Origin: Melampsora larici-populina 98AG31
Lineage: Eukaryota > Basidiomycota > Pucciniomycetes > Pucciniales > Melampsoraceae
DNA length: 64,000 nt
NCBI RefSeq assembly: GCF_000204055.1
Contig: NW_006768801.1
Span: forward strand, 210,617 to 274,616
Direction: 5' to 3'
Numbering within the stretch: position 1 is the stretch's first letter; every line of letters starts with the position of its first letter. Shown in pieces: positions 11,921-22,585 of this stretch. A program made the position numbers and the translations under genes. The notes below the pieces were generated by a model. That model was not told where the DNA came from, searched no databases, and saw only the letters and a list, made by a program, of their open reading frames with translations.

Positions 11921-14900
11921 CAACGCTGCCACAGTTACTATACCGGTATAGTATTGGCGATACCGAGTAAAGTATTGAATCTACGATACTAGGCTCAAGG
12001 CACTTTAGTAAAGAACCGGCAATCCGATACTGATACCCGATACGGTATTGGATTTCACGATACCATTGCTGAGCAAGTCAAGTAAAGTATTGCCAATACC
12101 AAGTTCAATACCGGTACTGTATTGAGTATCAAAAATCTTTCCGATACTGTCACGATACCGATACCCATACTGGTATCAGCGCCAGAAAAGCATAACAAGG
12201 CAGTATCGTTGATTGCATTTGAGTGGGGATTGAAAGAGCAAAAAAAACGAGGCATGATTCAAAAAGGAATGGAGAAAAAAAACACGTGTGTTTGACTTGA
12301 GAAAGGAGGACTGAAAAACTTGAACCGGTTTCAGAGAAAGTAAATATAAAAGATAAAAAAAGACAAAAGCAAGATTTGTTTTATTCTTTACATTTGGTTT
12401 TACCCCCCCCTCTTCTCTTACAATTTGCTTTGTCCAATGTCATACTCTCTGCCATACATCTTTGAGGTTCAACAAATTCTTCACCTTCTATAAGAACCCC
12501 ATCCCTTGTCCACATACAAGCTCCTACCGAGCGCTCTACTGTTGCAGGTTTCAAAGCGCCTCGATCGCGGCAACAGACATCTGCAGCACATGAGAATGTC
12601 CTCTCAACTGCACACGATGCCCCACATCCAGCTAGATAGTCTCTGGCCAAATTCAATAGCACTGGGTATCTTGATTCATTCACCTAGTAAAACAAAACTT
12701 AAGTCAGCTTCGAGTTAGACAAATGATCAATAGAAATCAAAATTTATATAACCTTCCACCATTCTAACGCCAGATTTGCGTCCTTTTCAACTGCCTTGGA
12801 TGGCTCATCAACACGCTCAAGGTAGTTGATCAGTTCGTTTTCCGAGCAAGTCTGCACCTTCTTTTGATGCGCTCGAAATCCATTGTCCTCTTCGTCCTCG
12901 TCCTCGTTTGATTCAGCCATACCATCTGGATTATTCTTACCTTCATTCATTTTGCGTTTTCAACCGTCGAAGCCAGTTTGTAACAATCCTTGAGCTACCT
13001 TGAATTCTTCAGAGCCATCCCCAAAAGCGAATTGAAAATAATCCGTGCGCCAGCTGGGGTGAAGGATAGTGGCTAGGATCAAGACATCCGATTTGAGGGC
13101 TTCAGTCAAGTATGACTTCACCCGGACATGCATTGCATGGTACATCGGGAATAGAGGGTCGGCTCGGGAACTACAGGAATCAATCTTGTCTTGAAGCGAT
13201 TTGACGAGTTTGACATAAGTAGGAATGACTAGAGAGCCAGTCGGAGCATCGGCTTTGAAGACCTTGGTCAAAGTTTGAAATTCCTGAGTTTCCAGCACCA
13301 TATTATCAGTATATTATTGTTAATATGTAGATGTAGTTACGAGAGATTGAGATTGATGATGACTTACACGAAGCACCTTAATCAATTTCCCTACTTGCTT
13401 CCATTGTTCAGGGGATATGTAAACTTTATTGAAGATACCACGAGGTTGATCTTGATTCGGATCACTAGGTCCCAGTTCGGCATTTTGATGTTTGCTGTTT
13501 TTGCCTTTAGAGATCTCCTTCTGATCCACTTTGAGCATTCTGTCAATGACCTGATTTTGAAAGAGCAAATCAGCAGCGGAAATTCGATTAATTAGATATA
13601 ATATATGAAATGAAAAGAAATGTACAAACCTCTTGCGCGTTGAACAGCCTTTCCCAACATTGAAGCTTAATGTTCCAACGGATTCCATATCCAGGGATCG
13701 GCCGAGGAAAAGAAACATCCATACTTTTGCAAGTGGCATCAAAAACCTGTAACATTCTGGAAGATCCGCCAATCTTCTTAGCGATTTCATCAAGCTGAGA
13801 AAAAAAACATTAAATTAATTATAAAATTGATCCAGAAAAGACAAGTTCAAAAAGACTTACCACGAGTGTCAAAACATATACTGCATTTGCCTCTGTACAA
13901 TCGGTTGCGGGCTGAGCGGGAGGATCCGTTGCAGATTGATCAGGAGATGGATCAAATGGTCCATCAATCACATTGTACCATTGATCTCCAACTTCTTTTC
14001 CTGGTAAGTGAGTAAGGTCGTTCTCTTCTTCATCTTCCAATTCAGATACTTCAACTCCTAAATCTTGTTCTTTGTTGACATCTTCTTGTTTATCTTCTTC
14101 TTCTTCAGGAATAGATGACATCGAATGTTCGGAAAGGAGGAATTCGCCAAGGATTGTAGACTTAACCAAAGGAGGAGGTGGAGCTTGAATTCCCAACGCT
14201 TGAAGGCCTGCATTAACTACCAATGCGATTTTGTGACCGGCACATCGAACACGGTCAGTTGCCTCGTCAAATTCAAAATCTTCATGCTTGTCCTTGGCAA
14301 CTTTTGATAGTCGTGCTTGCATGGCTCGAGCACATGTGTCGTTATTGCCACCGGAATCATGAGTCTGTGAGACCATGTGTAATCCATAACTTATGTATGT
14401 CAGCCAGGTTTGATGAGCGTATATGTTTAAAAAAAGTAAATATTAAAAGATAGTGACTTATCTTAGAGTAAAGCTTGTGCTTGACAAGTACATTGATGAG
14501 TGGTTCGGCCAACCATTCACCTTTATGGTGCCACACTATCATTTTCATGGACAGATGTCGAGTGATATACTTCCACTGAGAATTGATGTATGTGACCGAC
14601 GCCGATATAAATCCGTATCGGTTTCGAGGTGAAGTCCAGGCATCGAGGATAAGGCCAAACTTGGAAGTATTGGCCTGATTTAAGAAACATCAGTGTTTGT
14701 CAAAAACAAGCGTAAAGAGTGCATAAATAATCCTTACTTGGAGTTCCGATATCACAGTGGATCTAAGCCCAAGATACATCTTGTGAGCAAACCACGCCAC
14801 CCAAGTTCGTCCATAGAGTTGAGCCAGAGGGTTCGCATATCGAAAAGCCGCCCAAAGAGCCGGATCTTCAATTTGCAGCCAAGGTTGAGAGGTCCGTACA

Positions 14901-16669
14901 ACCCACATTCCGACGAGTTGATTTAAGATCAAGTTGGAAAAAGCAGTGGACTTTGGAAAATACGACTCCATGGCGGTTTGAGTCATGGCGGCTTGTTTAG
15001 CTTGTCTAGATAGAGCTCGTTCTTCAGCAATGGTGATTGGCAGGCGACAACCGGCCGCTTGGGCTTCCTCCCGTCGGGTGCAACCTGGTTTACCAGATTT
15101 CCCAGCCTGAGTGGAGCCATCTCTATGAGCCAAGAGGTTGGAACCTGAACCTCCACCACCACGAACTAGCCGATCACACCACTTGCAAGGGAATGAATTC
15201 CAGGGACCTTCATTGGGCTTGATTCAAATGATTACATTAGCTTAAGGAGGTCAAACGATGAGAGTGTAAGGATGAGTAAGGAGAAATTGACTTACATCTT
15301 GAGCTCCTTGCTTCGGAGCTTCGAAATAGTCCTTAATGTTATCATAAAGGTTCTTGTCCTCGCGATCAATGGCTGTTTTCACTTTGTCGTGTTTGTCTTC
15401 CGAATCTTGTGTAAAGTCGACAACAAGCTTTGGTCGTTTTGTAGTACACGGCGAGCTCTGTGACTATCACACAAAACATTAAAATGTGTCAGATAATGTA
15501 TTTCTTTGTTGATGAATCTAACAAAGAAATACAATCTACTTACCTTGTTCTCGGGTTGATAATCTTTCAGAGAAACCATTGACTTCTTGGTTGCGTTTGA
15601 GGTGCTACAGCGACTCCGAGATTTGGCAGGCCTTTTTGTTCGAGGTTTAACTTTCGATTTTTGCTTTTGCTTTTGCTGAACTAGAACTGAGGCATCTGAT
15701 TCTGATTCTGGTTCGTCTTCGTATGTACTGGCCTCATCTTGAACTCGTTTATTTTTACCTTTCTTCATAACCTGAATTACTGACTGTTCTGATTCGGATT
15801 CGGAATGGTTATTGCGAACAGACTGGATCGATTTTCGAGAATCTGATGGGATTGAAAGCATTGTACGAGAAGATGGGAGCCGAACTGGCGTAGTTCGGGT
15901 GCTTCGACGTGGACCAACCGAGGAGGATATATGTGTAGGAGATGATGCTGCTAGTCGAGAGGAACTTATTTGACGAGAACTCGGCGACATGATGGCGGAG
16001 GACAACTGTTGGTAATAGTTTCGGAAATGTGAAATAGGAAAAGTGAAAGAGGAAAAGTAGAAAAGTAAAAAAATAACAGAGTAAAAAAGTAAAAAAGACA
16101 AGAATGGGATGAATACGAGGTTCAGCTCTCATCTCTCTGAGTATTTAAAACCAAGAGAAAGGACCTACACATTCATTCGTTGTGTCTGGAGCAAAATCGT
16201 TCAGATTCTGATTACTTACGTACGGTGCTATGAAAGAGGGCCAAGTGAACATGGCGGCAATGGAATCGTTTTGTTGAATATCCTGCGAAAAGAAAAGGTG
16301 ATGGTGTTGACCAAGGATGATACAATCATTTTGATGTTGTTGATATCGCAGAAGCCCTGTCGCCATTTGATATTTGGCCATATCAGTTGACTCCGACTCC
16401 GGTGTGATCAAAGACTAAATTTGACAGTTCTGTGATTCGATACTGTCATGATACTGACCAATACCCGATACTGCCGGACGGAGATATCAGTAAAGTATTG
16501 GTTCTTCCGGTACTTTACCCGATACCGTATCAAAAACCACAATACTGCTTCCCAGGGCTGAGAGTACCGTATCGCCCTGCCCGATACTAGTACCGCCGTT
16601 ACTATACTGTAAAAATAGTTACTATACTGTTACTTTACTGGAAAAAGTAACGTAGCTGTGGCAGCGTTG
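11921..16669. mobile_element. hAT transposon, 4749 bp
   Basis: The ends are CAACGCTGCCACAG and CTGTGGCAGCGTTG, perfect inverted repeats of 14 bp, followed by many degenerate ATAC/GTAT subterminal repeats at both sides. It is flanked by GTGATAT (11914-11920, 16670-16676). The other inverted-repeat arm shows the unoccupied site with a single copy, so both limits are exact. Inside is one transposase gene on the minus strand. hAT elements normally make 8-bp duplications; the seventh-base limit here is discussed in the findings. Confidence 0.92.
12381..15990 (-). pseudogene. hAT-family transposase, spliced, with an in-frame stop
   Basis: A cut-and-paste transposase. Approximate exons on the minus strand are 15990-15544, 15463-15296, 15217-14738, 14674-14463, 14364-13861, 13794-13630, 13550-13368, about 13290-12770 and about 12685-12381. 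In order they give a Ser/Arg-rich basic N-terminus, a BED-type zinc finger (FPCKWCDRLV then SNLLAHRDGS), the catalytic block (LDAWTSPRNRYG, VWHHKGEWLAEP, HDSGGNNDTCAR, CAGHKIALVVNAG) and the C-terminal hAT dimerisation domain (ARDYLAGCGASCAVERTFS). There are two defects. A TGA lies in frame at 12960-12962 between FDG and KRKMNEG, explicable as CGA to TGA. The donor after the LYSK exon reads ATAAGT instead of GTAAGT. An upstream ATG (16101) would add 37 hydrophobic residues and is less likely. It is probably recently inactivated. Confidence 0.85.
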
Positions 16670-17187
16670 GTGATATTGTTGTATCTTGATTCTCATTGTT
16701 CTAATCATATCCAGGTTAGTGTAAAACTCAAGTGGTGTTCTGAGCTTGTGGGATCAATAGCTAACAGAACAAGCTTGGAATTCACAAAGGGGTCCTCTTC
16801 AAAAGATTCTAAAGTACCCCGTGACACCTCTGAACCCTCAGATTCTGAAGTAATGCAGGGTCCAGAGTTGTAAGATCAACCAGAGCTCCAAGTAAGATCC
16901 TTAGAGGGATTACTTAGCCATCCCACTGGCATCAAATCCTCCTTTTGAGGTCAACTAACTGTAGTCTTCACTAGGGTGTATCAAGTGAAGACTACTGCCT
17001 TCTTTACTCTTCATCTTTTTTAGTGAAGAGTCAGCCTCACTGTGTCCTTGTGGCAGTCACCTGACAACAAGCGCACACAAACTGCCTTTGAGGCACAACG
17101 GCCACTTGTGTGCGCTCATCAACAAGCAAACACCACATGGACATGGTGTCTAATTGTTGCTGACTCCTCACACATATCTACTACTGT

Positions 17188-18206
17188 TTGCAGATTGAGA
17201 TATATATAGACTATCTAACTTGGAGGCTGTGTGTCATCTTCAATGGGATGAATTCAAAGTTGAAAGTTACAATGTTTTGTTTGAAATTCATATATCAATA
17301 TCTAAAATTTAATTTCAAAGTTGAACTACAAATGTTAATTGATTTCAATGACACTTGTAGTACAGGTCCCCAAAGGACGTCAGAATCTCTAGTACATGTT
17401 TTGGACCTCACTTATTCCACTGATGCATTTTTCAAATTTACTCTGATTCAATCTGGCTAATTGACTTTCAAACCATACATGATTCTGAATTGGTTTGGAA
17501 ATGATTGTGGGCATTGGTATTCACGTCTTGATAATTTAAAAAGGGCATCCACTCTAGATGTTAAGATCTTTCTCCCTCAAATTCATCTGGTGTCCAATCT
17601 TTTCAAATTTGTAAAAGGATTCAGAAAACCTTCAGTACCAAATTGTTCAGATACATAAAGTTACATTTCCTCCTTACATTTTTACCTTTACCTTTTGTTC
17701 CTTTCTGACCCTTGCATACATATTCTCAAAGGATAAATCAAGTACCAATCTCAAGTTTTCAAACTCCTATTGATATATTCATTGGCCACTCCAAGATGAA
17801 ATTTGTACAGATTTTCTTTGGTATAAATATCTTGATGGATCACCAAGCCTCTGCTTATGTTTTAAGACTACCAGAAACTTATAAGTCTGCTGGAAACGAC
17901 ATTTCATCTAGCCAAACAGCTTCTGAAAAAATAGGTGTGGTATTCCCAGCTGCCAATTGAAAATACTTGGAGGACAGAAAACTTTCAGAACAATTGAATG
18001 CACAGTCACAAAATGATTTTGGGCAATCCCAAGAAGGAAATTCTTGCTGTCATGACCAAGTCAATCATATACCTTTGATGGTTTCAATTCCCATTGGGTG
18101 TGTGGCTCTTGTGGGAACTGCTTTGGCTTGCGTGTATTGTGGTAGAAAGTATATGCAACTCTATTCTATTGTTCAACATGTCCCTGTATGTGTGTTTCTT
18201 CACTGA
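17188..18206 (+). pseudogene. Membrane-glycoprotein-like reading frame, right-arm copy
   Basis: This is the counterpart of 23-711 and extends further because the window does not cut it. It has a Cys-containing domain, an in-frame TAA at 17458-17460 (the left copy has TAT), then FNLFKFVKGFRKPS-type sequence, a second block to 17960, and after another stop a Gln/Ser-rich linker. A hydrophobic stretch at about 18070-18145 (IPLMVSIPIGCVALVG) is followed by Cys-Gly-Arg-Lys, as in a type I transmembrane segment with a short tail. The product is unrecognised. The stop codons make it a pseudogene unless introns remove them. Confidence 0.45.
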
Positions 18207-18653
18207 TATGCTGTCTGATTATTTCTCCAGAAATTCTTGAGCTTCTCCAACACATCATGCTTAGTGCTTAAATTAAAAAATGAAATACCCAAATCAAATG
18301 AAACAATTTGGGTCACAGGAAAGGGATTTTTGGGTGTATTTTTTGTACCTTGGGTTGTGTTTCATATCAAGCATACAAGATCAAGTATCACTGTGCATTC
18401 ATTCCATGTTGTCAAATTTCACCAAAAATGAAAGGCTATTGAGTATACTCTAGTGAAAGTGCATCATCATCACAAACACTTGTGCAATTTGAAGTATGTC
18501 CAAGTGACAATGCAGAAATCTGAAATCACGTCTCTGCTCATGGCAGAAATGCAAATGACCAAAGTAATTCCACATGTTACCTAGTGTCAAAGCTGCAAAT
18601 ATTTGCTGGGCTCTCTCTGTACTTACCTGGCTCTGCAGGTTCATGTTGTGTTG
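18207..18653. other. No recognised feature
   Basis: This is AT-rich sequence with only short frames. It probably still belongs to the outer part of the inverted-repeat unit, which cannot be tested because the left arm is cut off. Confidence 0.4.
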
Positions 18654-18656
18654 AAT

Positions 18657-18797
18657 CACTGCCAGCATTAAAGAGGTTCCCAGATGGGAATATGGGTCGT
18701 AGGAATCAGACAGCCTTTGTGACTACATATATTACAATGGCGGTCTGATCCCTACGACCCATATTCCCATCTGGGAACCTCTTTAATGCTGGCAGTG
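18657..18797. mobile_element. Short foldback MITE, 141 bp
   Basis: Two nearly perfect inverted arms of about 60 bp (CACTGCCAGCATTAAAGAGG at the left end and its complement at the right) surround a spacer of about 25 bp. The flanks are AAT on both sides (18654-18656, 18798-18800), so the CACTG start plus a 3-bp duplication is CACTA-like. Transcribed, it would form a strong hairpin. Confidence 0.85.
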
Positions 18798-18800
18798 AAT

Positions 18801-19583
18801 GCTACTTTTATGACTTTTCATGGATCTAGAGATCAGAAAGGTGTCCTTCATAGACAAATGAGATTGAAGTATAGGGATCAAAACTTGAGTACCTAATACT
18901 ACACTGGTGTAATACTACCATCTCACTACTAAGTACCAGCATACATGATATAACAATATCAAGTATAGGCTGTATGGGTTATAACAGACCTTGACACCTC
19001 AAGTACCTGCAAATTCACAATTTGATTTTTTCTTGTGTTGACAATATGACAATGTGTTATGTACACAACATGGATTTGCCTCAATTCCATCACATTTCTC
19101 TTATCCATAGTCAGACCATAAATCAGGGACATACCAAGCCACCTTATAGCTCCTATGAAATGTATGGATGGAAAATATGTTTTTCCACTTGATTGTTCTG
19201 GCCATGTAATCACAAGCTAGGTATTTAGCCCCTGTTGCTATTGAATCATAGCAAAGTCAGAAAAACCTCCATCCACTATGGTATGTGTAGCACTTTATTG
19301 TGTGTGGTGTGGCACCACACACTTGTTTGCAGTGCTAAAGTGGTCCACTATATCAATGTATAGTACCATTCATCTTGTCTTGTGCTACACTGGAGTGGAG
19401 CACAATCCTATATAGTGCTTCAAAGCACCAGGGAGAGAGATGTATGACTTATATGCTGAAGTCCTGTACATGTAGCACTAAAACACAGATACCCAGCTCA
19501 AACCTTGTTGCCTTTAGGTAGCCAAAACCTCAATGTGATGCACTCCTCTGTCAATGGGACCCATACTACACATTGGAGAACAT
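18801..19583. other. Non-coding stretch with a small perfect palindrome
   Basis: I see no gene. A palindrome GTGTGTGGTGTGGCACCACA lies near 19300, and CACTTTA/TAGTGCT words recur between 19280 and 19490, suggesting one more decayed MITE whose ends I could not fix. Confidence 0.35.
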
Positions 19584-19585
19584 TA

Positions 19586-19762
19586 CAGTCACCTCTGTGA
19601 AAACCAATACCCAAAAAATTGGGTCCAAAGCTATTGGTTTTCACCGAGTATCTGTTTTCTCAGAGCAAAATTCACCAAAAATGAAGATTTATTTGCTCAA
19701 AAAAGTATTGGTTTTGTATGATTATTGGTTTTGACATGTATCGGTTATTGCAGAGGCAACTG
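19586..19762. mobile_element. pogo-like MITE
   Basis: This 177-bp element begins CAGTCACCTCTG and ends CAGAGGCAACTG. It is flanked by TA on both sides (19584-19585, 19763-19764). CAGT...CCTCTG ends and a TA target are typical of pogo/Tigger-type Tc1-mariner elements. It contains repeats of TATTGGTTTT and no reading frame. Confidence 0.82.
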
Positions 19763-19943
19763 TAGGATGGGATACATATTTTTCAGATGTTGAAGTTGAG
19801 TTTCCATGAAAAGGCCCCTGGAGAGTGCTCAGAGAATTCACAAGGCTGCCTGTATTGTGTGGGCTCACAAAACTGTCAGGTCTCAAAGAGGAGTAGTACG
19901 TTCAACACAGTGACAACAAGCAAGAGTCTTTGCAAACACCTTC

Positions 19944-20461
19944 CACTACATCAAATGACATATTATCCCAGTGGTATAGAAAGCTATGGGTAGGGGACTT
20001 TTCTATACCCATAAAACATTTCTTTTGATATACCCATGTAAAAAGTTTGAGATTGGGCAATTTAGCGTCTTCATTTGAGCTGGTTCAGCTGTATGTATTC
20101 AGACCCAAAAGAAGTCACCACACTGCCCAACTTAACTAATTCCCTCACCAAAGACCCAATGCTAGGGACTAAGTGAAGTTTGCCACAGTGCAGAGGATCT
20201 TGAGTTCCCATTTTTTTGACATTTGATCCATGCTCATAAAAGATATTCTTATGAATTCTCAGCAGTGTATGTGAACATGTATGTACAATCTTGCACAGGT
20301 TGACAGGTGCCAGTTACATGAATTGTCACTGGTTGATCACACTTGACTGTTGTATGAGGGTTGAGAAGCAGTTTGGTTATAGATTTAAATGTATTTTACA
20401 CAAGTATAGTAAGTTGTTATCTGTGGATATCAAACAGAATGTTTTGTATGGAGATAGATGA
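19944..20461. mobile_element. Truncated copy of the 21040-21626 MITE
   Basis: It starts CACTACATCAAATGACAT and then follows the MITE at 21040-21626 in the same order: the GTGGTATAGAAAG block, the CAGCTGTATGTATT block, then TGTGAACATGTATGTACAATC. It stops before the right terminal repeat at the point where the DIRS-type sequence begins, so its right end is lost. Confidence 0.65.
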
Positions 20462-21039
20462 GTAGATGGAGCCTGAGCCCTGCGCAAAACCCGTCCTGCG
20501 AAGAAAAGCTTACTGCACGTATTATCTTGTGCTATTCCCCGTTCAAGTACTTGAGTAGCGCCACAGTCTTATTCAACTCCTCCTGAGAATACTCGCGGAG
20601 GTATAACTTGTAGCAGTTCGAAGTCCACCTTCCAAGGTGCTTGATATTGTTGTGCGAGACGCCCAAAGCCGCCCTAAAGGAAGCACCGCCAACTCTGAAG
20701 GAATGGCCAGATAAGCCCAGCCAACCGTGTTCTATCCACACCCGAGTACATTTATTCAAGAGATACAATCTGGTTAAGTTAATGCGTCCACCGCCGTTAT
20801 AATAGCCGAAGAGCAAATCATCACGCAATTCCATTGTCATCAGTAGTTGTCTAACTGCCAGAACCGGGCAGATAACGTTTGGTTGAGCCTTCAATAGGAC
20901 CATTTGAGCTACCCCAGCTTTTGCAGTCTTAGCTCCCCAAACTGCTAGAGAAAGGCTACTTGACGCCGGCGAGTGTTGAGAGACGTTGCCACAGTATACG
21001 GAGTTCAACCAAGGAGCCTGTCCTGTTAGCGTATTGTAT

Positions 21040-21626
21040 CACTACAACAATTGACATCTTTACCCAGGGGTATAGAAAAGTAGTGTGGGCATAGAAAACT
21101 ATTGGTAGGGTAGTTTTCTATACCAATAAACAATGCTTGTGATACACCTATGTAAGATATTTGAGATTCAGAAATTGAGTATTTTCTTTGTGGTGACTCA
21201 GCTGTATGTATTGGGACCCAAAGGCAGTGCTACAGTGCACAGAATCTCAATTTTCTGTTTTTTTAAAATTCTTATCCTGAAATACAATTCTATGCTGATA
21301 AAAGAGATCCTCAACCATGTTCAGCAATGTATGTGAGTATGTATGCACAATCTTACACATATTGACAGACACCTTTTACATACGTACAATATGACTGATG
21401 GAACATGCTTTCCCATCGGACAAGACTCAAGAAGGGCTTTGAGTCTAGATTTATATTCAGTCCTTGTGGTCATGTGGATATTTTCATACGTGGGTATAGA
21501 ACAGAATGGTTTGTCTAGGCATAGAGGACACTATCTCTATGGGTATAGAAAAGCACTTCACCCATAGTTTTCTATTCCCGCACTACTTTTCTATACCCCT
21601 GGGTAAAGATGTCATTCGGTGTAGTG
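21040..21626. mobile_element. CACTA-type MITE inside the recombinase gene
   Basis: This 587-bp element begins CACTACAACAATTGACATCT and ends ATGTCATTCGGTGTAGTG. It is flanked by TAT on each side (21037-21039, 21627-21629). Subterminal GGGTATAGAAAAGTAGTG repeats occur inverted at both ends and again inside. There is no transposase. The insertion is exact: excising it with one TAT restores the recombinase frame. Confidence 0.9.
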
Positions 21627-22052
21627 TATGTGACTTCCGCCAACCGCATCATTCCCCAGAAGGCTAAGATGACACAGTCTAGCGAAGCTTGATTGTTGGC
21701 GGATCCCTTCACCCAAGCGTGATACAACAATAAGAGGTGTTCCAGAGTTACGGCCGGTTTCAGCGCTGTCGCAGGTGTCAACGCATCTTGTCTTTCGCTC
21801 GCACGAAGCAAGATCTTCACTCTTGCTTTTGACATGTGAGGGTAAGGTCTGTCGTGGTAATTGTGCCAAGCCTCGACGCCGTACAAGTACTTCTTCACAC
21901 TTTTTGAGTCGATGTCTTGTTTCTCTGGCCTGAACTCGCTTCAACCGGCCCAAAAACAGAACTCGTAAATGTCTTGCGGGCTCGCTGGTAAGACCCATGG
22001 ATCCTTAGATTCGCTCGCAAGGAAGACCTTGAATTTCTTGACCACACCATTG

Positions 22053-22570
22053 TGTCAAACTGTCAGAGCAGGATTAGATATGATTCAGAATGAGAACCTT
22101 GAATCTTATCACAAATCCCCGAGTTGAGACTCACCTTCATCCAAGAATTAAATAGAAGAACTTGGATCAGTTTTGATATTTCAAATCATAAAACAATATG
22201 AAAACACAAAACAAAGTTATGAAATATGAAATGACAACATTAGAATAACTTACCTGTCAGAGCAGGATTAGATATGATTCAGAATGCGAACCTTGAATCT
22301 TATCACAAATCCCCGAGTTGATACTCACCTTCATCCAAGAATTAAATAGAAGAACTTGGATGAAGAGAGAAGAATCCCATACTCGGTGCTCTTCCAGGTA
22401 TAAATATGCGATACAATTTGAGCTATTAGGTTTGAATTGAGTACAGATGAAAACATACAAACATGTAACGCTACACAAATATGAAAGTAAATTAGAAATG
22501 AAATATAAATCAAATGTAAATGTCATGCACGTGAAATGAGTATCATGTAACTAATCTATTTACTTCAACA
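22053..22570 (-). repeat. Copia 3' LTR (518 bp)
   Basis: On the minus strand it runs TGTTGAAG...TTTGACA. It holds two copies of a 75-bp unit (starting at 22061 and 22255, word TGTCAGAGCAGGATTAG), spaced by 194 bp. The LTR ends next to a run of G on the minus strand, the polypurine tract. Confidence 0.93.
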
Positions 22571-22583
22571 TCCCCCCTATTTC
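22571..22583 (-). other. Copia polypurine tract
   Basis: On the minus strand GAAATAGGGGGGA directly precedes the 3' LTR, the expected place for the primer of plus-strand DNA synthesis. Confidence 0.85.
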
Positions 22584-22585
22584 AG

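Larger units (their letters stand above)
9905..17985 (+). repeat. Right arm of the giant inverted repeat (with three insertions)
   Basis: This is the reverse complement of 1-2851 once three insertions are removed (10168-10435, 10521-10993, 11921-16669). The remaining pieces are 9905-10167, 10436-10520, 10994-11920 and 16670 to about 17985. The match still holds at the point where the left arm is cut off by the window start, so the real arm may be longer. The arm continues into the membrane-protein-like frame at 17188-18206. Confidence 0.9.
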
